Part shown: piece by piece, positions 1-7,961 of the stretch
Layout of the letters: each line of letters opens with the position of its first letter
Position numbering within the stretch: position 1 is the first letter of the stretch
Position numbers and translations under genes: made by a program
The notes under the pieces: model-generated
Told to the model about the DNA's origin: nothing
Databases searched by the model: none
Seen by the model: the letters and a program-made list of their open reading frames with translations, nothing else
DNA from: Planctomycetaceae bacterium UBA4732
Lineage (GTDB): Bacteria; Planctomycetota; Planctomycetia; Gemmatales; Gemmataceae
Assembly: GCA_002404095.1 (NCBI GenBank)
Contig: DHJA01000292.1
Coordinates: forward strand, 1 to 14,228
DNA length: 14,228 bases
Reading direction: 5' to 3'

Positions 1-32
1 AATTCACGAGCATTGGGCTTACGCGGGGAAGA

Positions 33-1283
33 TTGAATATCTATTTTATCGGTTTTTTCCTCACGCAGTTCGCCCTCTTCATCTTTCTCGAATCAACCGA
101 GGGCACGCTCGACCGCCAAGGAAGGGTGCGGGGGCGCGATTTTCTTCAATTCTATATTGCCGGTCGGATCGTTGCCGGCGGAGACGCCGGGAGGCTATAC
201 GATCAGGACCACTTCCTAGAGGTGCAGCGCAGCTTGGTGGGGATCAACGAGAAGAGCCCACCGTACTTTTCATTGTATCCTCCAACGACGGCCCTCCTGT
301 TCTCGACGTTGGCCAGACTCCCCTATGACGTGGCGATTCTCCTTTGGTGGCTGACACAGGCCATCTGTTTGGCTGTGGTCGGATACCTGCTCCTGAAAGA
401 CGCGCAACCCGCGGCGAACTGGCGTTTGACCGCATGGATGGCGCTGCCGGCTTTCTACCCGGTGATCTCGACGTTCTGGAACGGCCAACTCTCCGCACTC
501 ATGCTTCTGGTATTGTGCGGGGGGCTGCAACTGCACCGGCTCCGCTGGGGCGTCCTGGCCGGCTGCCTGTTTTCCGTCTTGTCCATGAAGCCGCAGTTCG
601 CCGTCGGCGTGACACTCTGGCTGGTACTGCGCCGCGACGTGCGAACTTTGTCCGGACTCGGCCTTGGCCTGCTGCTTCAGGCCGCGCTCACGGCGACGAC
701 ACTGGGGCCGGAAGTGCTTGTCGATTATGCGAGGAACCTGCGAACCTATGCCTCGCTCTCACAGATCTACCAGTACACTCCCGACCATCAGCACGCCCTG
801 CCAGGCATCCTGACTGACCTGCTCGGCGGGGATTACAGCCGCTGGGGCACGATACTTTACTTGGTCGTCGCCGGGTACTCCGCGCTGTTGCTGTTCCACC
901 TCATTCGCTCCCAGCGGAGGACGCTCTCACCTGCGGGAGCGGGCGGACAGGGCTGTCAAGACCCGTGGCAGCTGGAACAATCGGCCGTGGTCGTTTCTAG
1001 CCTGTTGATGACGCCGCACCTCTTGACATACGACTTATCGCTCTTGTTAATCCCAATCACGAACCTCTGGTTGTTTCGCATGGGGACAAACCAGGGCCGG
1101 AAAGAGCGCCTTGGTATCGCCCTCTACCTGTTTGCCACATTTGCCCCCTTGTACGTTCTGACACAGTTTAGTCTGATGCCCTTCGCGCTGCTCTGGGTGC
1201 TAAGCTGTCTGTGCCTCACGCGAGACCCGCTCTCCGAGGCGGTGCTGTACCGGAGGGTCCCGAACGCGCCTGCTCGCGAGTGA
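33..1283 (+). CDS. GT87-family (DUF2029) polytopic membrane glycosyltransferase, possibly 5'-partial
   Basis: The product is a hydrophobic protein of about 416 aa with roughly ten membrane segments. After the first segment comes a loop with GRDFLQFYIAGRI, followed by an LYPPTTALLF stretch. This Asp-Phe...Ala-Gly then Tyr-Pro-Pro layout is the hallmark of GT87 enzymes (PimE-like), where the loop Asp (D36 here) is the presumed catalytic base. GT87 members use polyprenyl-phosphate sugars as donors on the outer face of the cytoplasmic membrane; the acceptor is unknown. The start given is a TTG with a weak purine-rich stretch just upstream. However, the frame stays open to the left window edge and adds a Thr-Arg-Gly-Arg stretch before the first helix. 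The leader before the catalytic loop is also shorter than in the neighbouring genes, so the true start may lie outside the window. A GGAGGA-led GT87 gene follows after 30 bp, suggesting one operon. Confidence 0.82.
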   Translation: MNIYFIGFFLTQFALFIFLESTEGTLDRQGRVRGRDFLQFYIAGRIVAGGDAGRLYDQDHFLEVQRSLVGINEKSPPYFSLYPPTTALLFSTLARLPYDVAILLWWLTQAICLAVVGYLLLKDAQPAANWRLTAWMALPAFYPVISTFWNGQLSALMLLVLCGGLQLHRLRWGVLAGCLFSVLSMKPQFAVGVTLWLVLRRDVRTLSGLGLGLLLQAALTATTLGPEVLVDYARNLRTYASLSQIYQYTPDHQHALPGILTDLLGGDYSRWGTILYLVVAGYSALLLFHLIRSQRRTLSPAGAGGQGCQDPWQLEQSAVVVSSLLMTPHLLTYDLSLLLIPITNLWLFRMGTNQGRKERLGIALYLFATFAPLYVLTQFSLMPFALLWVLSCLCLTRDPLSEAVLYRRVPNAPARE

Positions 1284-1313
1284 GGCCGTCGCGCGATTGT
1301 TACGGAGGAAACG

Positions 1314-2543
1314 ATGGGGGACCAGTTTAGCCAGTTGCGCGGGCGCCCCGCCTTTAGAATACTCACGCGCGTACTCTTTCTTCTCGTCGTCCTGGTGCTC
1401 GGCTGGCAGCTACTCAGCCTGTGGGGAGGATACCGATTCGGGTCGATCGGCACAAAGGACTTCGTTGCATACTGGGGTGCAGGCCGGTTACTTTGGAGCG
1501 GTGAGAACCCATACGACTTCGGGAAATTGCGTCAGTTCGAGGCCGAGTTGGGGGTTCCGCCTGAATCGCAAACAGCCGTATGGAACCCGCCTTGGCTTCT
1601 CGTGTGGATTTCCCCGCTTCTTCCTTTGCCTTTCGGAGCGGCGGGGGTGACCTGGCTGGTGTTGAGCGGCGTTATCATCCTCGTCAGCGCGAGCGTCGTG
1701 TGGCGAACTCTCGCCGGCCCTTCGTCCCCGAACCGGGCGCTACCCGTGGCCTGGGTCGCGGCTTTCGCTTTCTTCCCCACCCTCTCGACTTTGGGGATGG
1801 GACAAGTGAGCAGCCTCCTGCTGCTCGGCGTCGCCGGCTTCTTCTACTCGGCGTGCCGGCGCAGGGATTATCTTGCTGGCGCCTTCCTGGCCCTCGCCAC
1901 GATTAAACCCCACGTGCTGTACCTCTTCTGCATCGCGGTACTGTGGTGGGTCGTCGCGGAGAGGCGCTGGAGGGTCGTGGCGGGTTTCTGCGCGATGTTG
2001 CTCCCTACCCTTGCGATACTTACCCTCTTGTCGCCCGGATGGCTCACGGCGTATCGAACGGCCATGGCCGATCCGCCCTTGTACTGGATCACCCCGACTG
2101 TGGGGGGTATGCTGAGATTGTGGGTATTCCCCGACGCCCCCCGGGTCCAGTTCTTACCACCGCTCGTTGCCGGTCTGGCGCTTCTGGGATTCCTGCTGAT
2201 GAAGCGGCCGTCCTTCGACTGGCGGGCGGCCGCCGGCCCATTGCTCCTGGCGTCCGTGCCCACCGCCGCTTATGGGTGGAGCTTCGATCAGGTCGTCCTA
2301 CTTGTGCCGTACCTGGAGATTATTCGGTGGGTTGCTGACGGTCGGATCAAAGGCGCGAGAGAGAGGGCGCTTGTAATCGGGGCGCTCGTCACACTGACCG
2401 TTGCGATGGTGGGTCAGGGACTCCTGGTGCAATCGGAGCATTTTTTCTTCTGGCCCCCGCTGGCCCTCGCCGCCGTTTACGTGTACGCTTGGTTCTGCCG
2501 ACAGCCTGTCCCTGAAATGCGCTTGGGTGAGAAGCGAATCTGA
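1314..2543 (+). CDS. GT87-family (DUF2029) membrane glycosyltransferase
   Basis: A 409-aa polytopic membrane protein. It starts at an ATG preceded by a clear GGAGGA ribosome binding site (1304-1309). Helix 1 covers about residues 17-37. The first extracytoplasmic loop contains GTKDFVAYWGAGRLL with D49 as the expected catalytic Asp, then GENPYD and later VWNPPWLL in place of the YPP motif. This order matches GT87/PimE-type GT-C transferases and the length is normal for the family. A probable role is transfer of a hexose or pentose from a polyprenyl-phosphate carrier to an envelope glycan or lipid; the substrate is not visible in sequence. It lies 30 bp after the preceding GT87 gene and 58 bp before the next. 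That 58-bp gap holds a small hairpin (CTCTGC/GCAGAG, 2571-2587) and no evident promoter. Confidence 0.87.
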   Translation: MGDQFSQLRGRPAFRILTRVLFLLVVLVLGWQLLSLWGGYRFGSIGTKDFVAYWGAGRLLWSGENPYDFGKLRQFEAELGVPPESQTAVWNPPWLLVWISPLLPLPFGAAGVTWLVLSGVIILVSASVVWRTLAGPSSPNRALPVAWVAAFAFFPTLSTLGMGQVSSLLLLGVAGFFYSACRRRDYLAGAFLALATIKPHVLYLFCIAVLWWVVAERRWRVVAGFCAMLLPTLAILTLLSPGWLTAYRTAMADPPLYWITPTVGGMLRLWVFPDAPRVQFLPPLVAGLALLGFLLMKRPSFDWRAAAGPLLLASVPTAAYGWSFDQVVLLVPYLEIIRWVADGRIKGARERALVIGALVTLTVAMVGQGLLVQSEHFFFWPPLALAAVYVYAWFCRQPVPEMRLGEKRI

Positions 2544-2601
2544 ACTCGCCACACCGGTGCGGGGGCGCTGCTCTGCGTCTTGCAGAGGACGACTCGGCGC
2601 G

Positions 2602-2655
2602 ATGAACTTCGACTTGGCCTACGGCCTGTACCTGGCAAAGGCGGCGGCGGTGCGC
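2602..2655 (+). repeat. 54-bp leader repeat, copy 1
   Basis: The first 18 codons of this GT-C-like gene match the first 18 codons of the next gene (3815-3868) at 50 of 54 bases. The first 21 bases are identical, as are two internal blocks. Similarity ends abruptly on both sides: upstream sequences do not align, and downstream this copy runs straight into an ATG. The encoded peptide MNFDLAYGLYLAKAAAV is interrupted here by Arg and a polar stretch, unlike in copy 2. Confidence 0.85.
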
Positions 2656-3774
2656 ATGGACCCGAACAACCTCCCAGCCTGGCAGGCTCGTCTGACTCGC
2701 CCGAAGGCGCTCTTGTTGTTGGCCCTCACGGTGGTTGCGACGGGCTGGTGTCTGGCGGTCGCCTTGTCTCGTGGAACGACTGCGACTTCGCCGTCCCGAG
2801 ACGACAACGACTTGGCTCTGTATCACAGCATTGTGGAGCGCGTCCACTCAGGTGAAAACTATTACGACGCATATCAGAACGAGTCGCGAAGCAGGGGTTA
2901 TCCGACTCGCTCCATCTTCAACTGGCGTACGCCACTCTGCGTCTGGTTGATCGGGGGGTTGCCCCACCCCTGGTGGGCGCAAGCGCTCCTGGGGCTCTGT
3001 GCGTTGGCGACCGTCTTGCTTGCCTACGCGGAGGTGCGCCGCGAGAGCGGCGTCTGGGCGGCGCTGGCGACGGCGGCGTTGCTCGTAGGCGCATTCATTC
3101 CTTGTTTGATCGCAGACCTATTCCTTTCCCCGGAATTGTGGGCGGGAACGTTGATTGCATTGTCGGCGGTCGCCTATGGAAGCGGGCGATGGCGGCTGGG
3201 CGCGGCCGCCGGTCTGCTCGCGCTTTTCTTTCGCGAACTCACCCTCCCCTATTGCGGCCTCGCCTTGTTGCTGGCCGCCTGGCGGAAGCGGGGCCGTGAG
3301 GCGGCGGTATGGGGCGCCGGCCTCGCCCTTTACGGGCTGTACTTTCTCCTCCACGCCATCGAAGTCACCAGTCGAATCACCGACGCCGACCGGGCGCAGA
3401 AGAGCGGTTGGGTTCAGTTTGGCGGCGTGGGGTTCATTCTCGAAACCGCCCGGATGAACGCTCTGGTGATGACCGCCCCTCCGTGGGTCGCGGCGGTTTG
3501 CCTGCCGTTGGCGCTTTTGGCTCTGGCCGGTTGGCGGGGACGATTGGGGTCGCGGGTCGGGCCGGTCGTCGCAGTGTACATCGCCGCATTCGCCGTGGTC
3601 GGCCAGCCGTTCAACTTGTATTGGGGGTTGATGTACGCCCCGTTGCTTACTTTCGGCTTTGTCAGAGCGCCCTGGGCCGTGTATGAGCTTTTTCGGGCAG
3701 TGTACAGGCCTAAAGCGAGGTCCGAGGAGCGCCAAGTCCCGCGTCACTTGACGAATGAGTCCACCGTCGGGTAA
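2602..3774 (+). CDS. Divergent GT-C-like polytopic membrane protein with acquired N-terminal leader
   Basis: A membrane protein of 390 aa from the ATG at 2602. The frame is open further upstream to 2401, but that part overlaps the previous gene and looks non-coding. The first loop contains DDNDLALYHSIVERV (D70), ENYYDAY and then FNWRTPL (residues 106-112). A later helix boundary carries an Arg-Glu in FFRELTLPY. This resembles GT-C transferases but replaces the usual YPP with the FNWRTP form, so I call it GT-C-like rather than strict GT87. The first 18 codons are almost the same at DNA level as the first 18 codons of the next gene. They sit directly before an in-frame ATG (2656, MDPNN) that may be the original start. 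No good ribosome binding site precedes either ATG. The alternative product from 2656 would be 372 aa. Confidence 0.75.
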   Translation: MNFDLAYGLYLAKAAAVRMDPNNLPAWQARLTRPKALLLLALTVVATGWCLAVALSRGTTATSPSRDDNDLALYHSIVERVHSGENYYDAYQNESRSRGYPTRSIFNWRTPLCVWLIGGLPHPWWAQALLGLCALATVLLAYAEVRRESGVWAALATAALLVGAFIPCLIADLFLSPELWAGTLIALSAVAYGSGRWRLGAAAGLLALFFRELTLPYCGLALLLAAWRKRGREAAVWGAGLALYGLYFLLHAIEVTSRITDADRAQKSGWVQFGGVGFILETARMNALVMTAPPWVAAVCLPLALLALAGWRGRLGSRVGPVVAVYIAAFAVVGQPFNLYWGLMYAPLLTFGFVRAPWAVYELFRAVYRPKARSEERQVPRHLTNESTVG

Positions 3775-3814
3775 TGACGACAGATGGTCTTCGACCTCTA
3801 TCTTTCGAGCCACA

Positions 3815-3868
3815 ATGAACTTCGACTTGGCCTACCTCCTGTACCTGGCGAAGGCGGCGGCGGTGCTC
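3815..3868 (+). repeat. 54-bp leader repeat, copy 2
   Basis: Partner of the repeat at 2602-2655, with four mismatches. Here the encoded peptide continues smoothly into a hydrophobic first helix, which suggests this is the older copy and that copy 1 derives from it or from a shared ancestor. Confidence 0.85.
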
Positions 3869-5176
3869 ATCGCTGTCGCTCTCACCTTGCGAGCCCGGAT
3901 CAAACCCGCGGTGGTGTGGGGGATCGCCGGGATGGTTGGCGTCGTCGTCGTCTGCTCGCTGTATTTCCTGTTCAGCGCACTGGGGGCGGACCCCCGCATC
4001 GGCATGGATTACCGGATCTTCTGGGGGGCCGGCCGCGACGTGTGGGCCGGGGTGAACCCCTACGCGCCCGATCGCTTCGCCGAGCACCCCTTCCTCCAGC
4101 CGCCGAGCGCCCTGCCGCTCTTCGCCGCGTTCGCCCTGCTGCCGTTCCCGCTGGGGTACATCGCCTGGTCCGTGCTGAGTTTGGTCGCCGCCATCGTCCT
4201 TGTCCCGCTCGCCCTCCGCACTCTCTCCGCGCAGCAGCGGCTCGATGGCCCCCTGGCGGCGGGGGGGGGCGCCCTATCGGCGGGACTGCCGGAGGTCGTT
4301 CTGCTGGCGCTGGCCAGCGCCCTGGCCGTCTCGGACGCATCTATGCTGACGACGGGCCTCGGGCAGCTCAGCCTCTTGGCGGCCGTGGTCCTGGCCGCGG
4401 CGTTGGCGGCGCAGGCGCGGGGCTGGCCGGTCGCGGCGGGAGCGCTGCTGGCGCTGGCAACGGTCAAAGTGGCGACGATGCTGCCTTTTCTCTTGCTCTT
4501 CGGCCGCAGGTCAGACTGGCGGGCGTGGGCGGCGATGGGAGTAACAACGCTGGCGCTGTGTCTGGCGGCCGGCAACCCGCTCGACCTGCCGGCACGACTG
4601 ACGGTCGTGCCCGAGCGGATCGGGCAGCTGGAAGCTCCTGGCCAGGTCAACGATTATTCGTTTGAGGGGAAGCAGACCGACAGCATCCTCGGCTTCGAGC
4701 ACGCCTTCTACCGCCTCGGCCTGCGGGACCGCACGGTGATCAAGGTGGGGCAGTACGCCGCGGTGCTCCTGCTCGGCGCCTGGGTCGGCTGGCAGGTGCT
4801 CGGCCGCGACCGGCTGCCCCGGGCCGCCGCCTGCTCGCTCGTCGCCCTCTACTCGACCGTGTTTCTCTATCACCGCAACTATGATACGGTGATCCTGGCC
4901 CTGCCGCTAGTCTACAGCGCCGGGCGGGCGCGGCTGGCCGGCGGCCGCGCTCGCTGGCTGTTCGCTGCCTGTGCGACGGCGATCCTGCTGGTGCTGCACC
5001 TGAACATTGACCTGCTGAAGACGGTAAGGGGTCTCTCGCTGGAGTGGGGCGTGTGGGGACGGATCGTCCAGGCCGTCGTGCTGCCCTACGGAACCTGGTT
5101 GATTCTGCTGGCCATGGCGCTGCTCGTTTGGGGGGCTCGCGCGAAGGAGAAGACATGCCTGCCGGCTCCGGCCTGA
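3815..5176 (+). CDS. GT87-family (DUF2029) membrane glycosyltransferase with internal G9 tract
   Basis: A 453-aa polytopic protein. The chosen ATG gives MNFDLAYLLYLAKAAAVLI, a natural first helix. An upstream in-frame ATG at 3755 overlaps the preceding gene by 20 bp and has no ribosome binding site, so I prefer 3815 although its own site is also poor. The loop motif GMDYRIFWGAGRDVWAG (D65) followed by NPYAPD and LQPPSALPLF matches the GT87 pattern. Later KVATMLPFLLLFGRR and FLYHRNYDTV segments are also typical. A run of nine G (4261-4269) codes for an Ala-Gly-Gly-Gly turn between helices; a one-base insertion there would shift into a frame ending at 4665. The 3' end overlaps the next gene by 22 bp, implying translational coupling. 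The donor is probably a polyprenyl-phosphate sugar; the acceptor is unknown. Confidence 0.85.
   Translation: MNFDLAYLLYLAKAAAVLIAVALTLRARIKPAVVWGIAGMVGVVVVCSLYFLFSALGADPRIGMDYRIFWGAGRDVWAGVNPYAPDRFAEHPFLQPPSALPLFAAFALLPFPLGYIAWSVLSLVAAIVLVPLALRTLSAQQRLDGPLAAGGGALSAGLPEVVLLALASALAVSDASMLTTGLGQLSLLAAVVLAAALAAQARGWPVAAGALLALATVKVATMLPFLLLFGRRSDWRAWAAMGVTTLALCLAAGNPLDLPARLTVVPERIGQLEAPGQVNDYSFEGKQTDSILGFEHAFYRLGLRDRTVIKVGQYAAVLLLGAWVGWQVLGRDRLPRAAACSLVALYSTVFLYHRNYDTVILALPLVYSAGRARLAGGRARWLFAACATAILLVLHLNIDLLKTVRGLSLEWGVWGRIVQAVVLPYGTWLILLAMALLVWGARAKEKTCLPAPA
4261..4269 (+). repeat. Homopolymeric G9 tract inside a GT87 gene
   Basis: Nine consecutive G in frame within codons for Ala-Gly-Gly-Gly. 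It lies in a loop between helices of the glycosyltransferase. An added G moves translation into a frame that stops at 4665, removing the C-terminal part of the protein. Confidence 0.7.
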
Positions 5177-6384
5177 CATGGGGCGAGCGCCTGCGCCCCT
5201 GGGGCTTCCTGACGCTGCTGTGCCTCCTCCTCACCGCGCTCGGCTGGTACGGGTTGCCGGCGAAGAGAGTGTCCGTCGATTTCATCTGCTACTTCAGCGC
5301 GGCCAAGATCCTCTCGACCGGCCGCAGTCCGTATGACCTGGGCAATCAGAAAGCAACCCAGCAGGCGCTCGGCTGGGATAAGGCGACCGACGGATTCGGC
5401 GAGTACGACTGCCTGCCCTATTTCTACCCGCCGTGGTTCGCCCTGGCCTGCGCGGCGTTCCTTCCCCTCGGCTATACGGGCGGCAAGGCAGCCTTCTTCG
5501 CGCTCAACATCGCCCTCGCCCTGTCCTCCGGTTACTTGCTCCGCGGCATGGCTCGGGGTGCTCTCGGCTGTGCGCCGCCGCTGGTCGCGCCGCTCTTCGT
5601 CTTCTCGGTCGCCTGCGTGCTGCTGGGCCAGACGTCGCTGCTCGTTCTGTTCCTGGTCGTCGTCGCCTGGTTGCTGCTCGACAAGGGCCACGATCAGTCC
5701 GCCGGCGCGGTCCTGGCCTTGCTGACGATCAAGCCGCAGCTGACCGCGTTGCTGCTCCTGGCCGTCCTGCTCCGGGCGCTCCGCGAGCGGCGATGGCGGG
5801 TTGTCGTAGTGTTCCTCTTCACGCTGGGGCTGCTGGTCCTGATCTGCACGGCCATCGTCCCGACCTGGCCGCTTCAGATGCTCGACGCCCCCCGACAATC
5901 GCCGCCGCCGACGGAGCAGCGACCCTGGATCGGCAACACCTGGTTCCTGCTGCTCCGGACGTTCCACCTTGACGGTTGGCCGCTGTGGCTGCTGTACTCG
6001 GCGCTCGCCGTCCCGTTCGCCGTGGCGGTCGTGCGGGCGGCGCTCGACCGGGCGCGGCCTCTGTCGGAGGTCGTCGCGCTGGGACTGCTGGCCGCCTTCT
6101 TCGTTGCACCCTACGCGCGACACTATGACTTCCCGGTGCTTCTGGTGTCCGCCGTTCTCGTTGCCGGCCGGTTGCCGCGGGCCGTGGGCGGGCTGCTGTT
6201 ATTCGCGCTGGTGCTGCTGCCGTACGCTCAGTACGTGGCGCTCGCCCAGCTCAAAGCGGCGACGGACCCCAACGGGAAGTTTCTTGTCGAATGCACCTTC
6301 TTCTGGATCCCGGTCCTGTTGGCGGGGTTGTGGTTCGTCCCGCGCCGTCCCACGATCGAATCGCCGGCCCCGAAAGCCGCCTGA
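5155..6384 (+). CDS. GT87-family (DUF2029) membrane glycosyltransferase
   Basis: A 409-aa polytopic membrane protein. The ATG at 5155 is chosen because AAGGAGA (5144-5150) sits at ideal distance and the frame upstream is only a shadow of the preceding gene, which it overlaps by 22 bp. Helix 1 is about residues 17-34. The first loop has KRVSVDFICYFSAAKIL with D42 as presumed catalytic base, then GRSPYDLG and YFYPPWFALACAAFLPLGY, the classic GT87 Tyr-Pro-Pro region. A basic KPQLTALLLLAVLLRALRERRWR segment follows mid-protein, as in several family members. It is the last plus-strand gene of the glycosyltransferase group and faces a convergent gene 47 bp away, with a perfect 7-bp hairpin in the gap. 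Its role is presumably extracytoplasmic sugar transfer; the acceptor is unknown. Confidence 0.87.
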   Translation: MPAGSGLTWGERLRPWGFLTLLCLLLTALGWYGLPAKRVSVDFICYFSAAKILSTGRSPYDLGNQKATQQALGWDKATDGFGEYDCLPYFYPPWFALACAAFLPLGYTGGKAAFFALNIALALSSGYLLRGMARGALGCAPPLVAPLFVFSVACVLLGQTSLLVLFLVVVAWLLLDKGHDQSAGAVLALLTIKPQLTALLLLAVLLRALRERRWRVVVVFLFTLGLLVLICTAIVPTWPLQMLDAPRQSPPPTEQRPWIGNTWFLLLRTFHLDGWPLWLLYSALAVPFAVAVVRAALDRARPLSEVVALGLLAAFFVAPYARHYDFPVLLVSAVLVAGRLPRAVGGLLLFALVLLPYAQYVALAQLKAATDPNGKFLVECTFFWIPVLLAGLWFVPRRPTIESPAPKAA

Positions 6385-6387
6385 GCG

Positions 6388-6407
6388 GTAGGCCGCGACA
6401 GGCCTAC
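6388..6407. terminator. Hairpin between convergent genes, possible bidirectional terminator or REP-like palindrome
   Basis: A perfect inverted repeat, GTAGGCC / GGCCTAC with a 6-nt loop, begins 4 nt after the stop codon of the plus-strand glycosyltransferase and lies 25 nt before the stop of the convergent minus-strand gene. It is the only notable structure in the 47-bp convergent gap. No T-run follows on either strand, so it is not a classical intrinsic terminator. It may block readthrough or belong to a dispersed palindromic repeat family. Confidence 0.45.
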
Positions 6408-6431
6408 AACCTGCTCTTCAACGGCGGTGAG

Positions 6432-7961
6432 TCACTTTGATGTACTCAAACCAAACGAACCCCTTCCTCCTTGCTCACCTGGGCGCCCTCTTGACCGCGG
6501 CGCTCGCGCACGCCGGAAGAGATGGACGGCCAGGCCCGCTGTCAGGCCGAGAAACAACACATTCCGAATTCCCAAAATCACGGCCAACCGGGCCGTCGGC
6601 TCCTTGAACGTCAAGGCGGAGCCGTCCTGCGGGACGGTCCGCTCGACCATGTCCATTACCAACATGGGACACACGATCGTACTCAGTACGCACGTCAGCA
6701 CGAAGCCCCACAGGAACAGGCGCCGGCCGCGGCGAGGAAAAGGGACCAGCACAACCAGCGGCGCCAGCCAAAGGAGATATTGCGGGGAGAAGACCTTGTT
6801 TCCGACGATGAACAGCATCAGGAACAGGAGCGTGAAGCTGACGAAGGCCGACGGATCGGACTGCCCCAACGTGCCGCGCGCGGGGCCGGGCTGGTCGCTC
6901 CCCGCCGTCAGCCGGCGGCAGTGAGCTAGGAGTAGAACGGTTGCGCCCAGCAGAAAGCCAGCCGTCAGCCAGGGTGACACGGCGGCCAGGACCGGAGAAA
7001 GGGACGAGTGCAAGTTGATGCTTCCGTATGAATACTCGACTGCAAGAGGTTGGCCGAGGGTCTGGAGCGCCATTAACAGGGAACCGTACAGGGACTCGAA
7101 TTCGATTCCCCGCGCCCGGTGATAAGCAAGGAAGCCCAGGGTTCGGCTCCCATCCGCGAGGTAAAAAGGCAGAAAACACCCGACGGTCAGGCCGAGCAGA
7201 AGACCGGCCCGGGCGGCCAACGCCGCCCAGACGCGCGGCCGGGATAGCGCCAGGCGCTCGTGGGCCGGCCACGCTGCGACGACCCAGACCGGCGCGAGTA
7301 CCACAGGCGCGAGCTTGAAATTGACCGCCAGGGCCAGCACGGCGAACGACCACGCGTAGTGCAGCCGGCTGAGCAAGAGGGCCAGGGACAGCATCACGAG
7401 CGCGGCCTGGAGGAGGTCCAGGCGGTCGTAGAGCAAATGCCACAGGGCCATCGTCCCCGCCAGGTAGGCGAGGAGCCGCCCCATCCGTTCCCGGCTGCTC
7501 TCGCGGGGGAAAAGCCGGAACGCCAACACGACGACGAGGGCGAACAGGCCGGCGTCGATGACCGCCATTCCGAGCCGGTAGGCGGAGCGGTACTCCTCCA
7601 CGAAGGCCGGGGAGAAGAATTCGTCGGCGGGCCGTTGCCGCATCCACAGCAAGGGCAACCGCATGAACGCGAGGGCCAGCGGGGGGTACTCCACGTCTTT
7701 GTTCTCTGCCCGGGAGGAGACGAGGCGGTCCTCCGCCTTCTCCGTCGCCTGTGGAAGCGCCGCGGCGTGAACGTCGTAAAACGACTCGCCCCGGCTGGCG
7801 GCCGTTTGCTGTTCCCGGGCGTACCGGGCATAGATGGCCACGTCGCTGGCCGGCTGCGGGAACGGCAGGACGAGCAGCCGGCAAACCAGGAACAGGACGG
7901 CGATCAGCAGAAGAGGGAGGACGGCCGTTCGACCGCCGCTTCCGTCGTGTGTATCGATCAT
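6432..7961 (-). CDS. GT87/GT-C-like polytopic membrane glycosyltransferase
   Basis: A 509-aa membrane protein read on the minus strand. I start it at ATG 7961 (MIDTHDGSGG), which overlaps the stop of the upstream gene in an ATGA arrangement. A start 12 codons earlier (7997) would intrude further and runs through a palindromic repeat. Helix 1 is residues 12-32. The first loop carries PASDVAIYARYARE with D40 as the likely catalytic Asp, then ESFYDVHAA and the EYPPLALAFMRLPL motif. A late NKVFSPQYLLWLAPLV segment is a strong GT87/DUF2029-type signature. It is somewhat longer than the neighbours because of an enlarged first loop (about residues 55-95) and a basic, Gly/Arg-rich cytoplasmic tail. 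It is the second gene of a two-gene minus-strand operon. The donor is probably a lipid-linked sugar; the acceptor is unknown. Confidence 0.83.
   Translation of the reverse strand: MIDTHDGSGGRTAVLPLLLIAVLFLVCRLLVLPFPQPASDVAIYARYAREQQTAASRGESFYDVHAAALPQATEKAEDRLVSSRAENKDVEYPPLALAFMRLPLLWMRQRPADEFFSPAFVEEYRSAYRLGMAVIDAGLFALVVVLAFRLFPRESSRERMGRLLAYLAGTMALWHLLYDRLDLLQAALVMLSLALLLSRLHYAWSFAVLALAVNFKLAPVVLAPVWVVAAWPAHERLALSRPRVWAALAARAGLLLGLTVGCFLPFYLADGSRTLGFLAYHRARGIEFESLYGSLLMALQTLGQPLAVEYSYGSINLHSSLSPVLAAVSPWLTAGFLLGATVLLLAHCRRLTAGSDQPGPARGTLGQSDPSAFVSFTLLFLMLFIVGNKVFSPQYLLWLAPLVVLVPFPRRGRRLFLWGFVLTCVLSTIVCPMLVMDMVERTVPQDGSALTFKEPTARLAVILGIRNVLFLGLTAGLAVHLFRRARAPRSRGRPGEQGGRGSFGLSTSK

Noticed and set aside
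2401..2601. Upstream extension of the third glycosyltransferase-like gene to ATG 2401
   Set aside because: The added 67 residues overlap the preceding gene in another frame, are Cys/Arg/Trp/Ser-rich and lack a ribosome binding site.
5086..6123. 345-codon minus-strand frame opposite the fifth glycosyltransferase gene
   Set aside because: A long antisense frame is expected opposite GC-rich membrane-protein genes. The product is Gln/Arg/Glu-rich without domains, and the plus strand has a clear GT87 protein.
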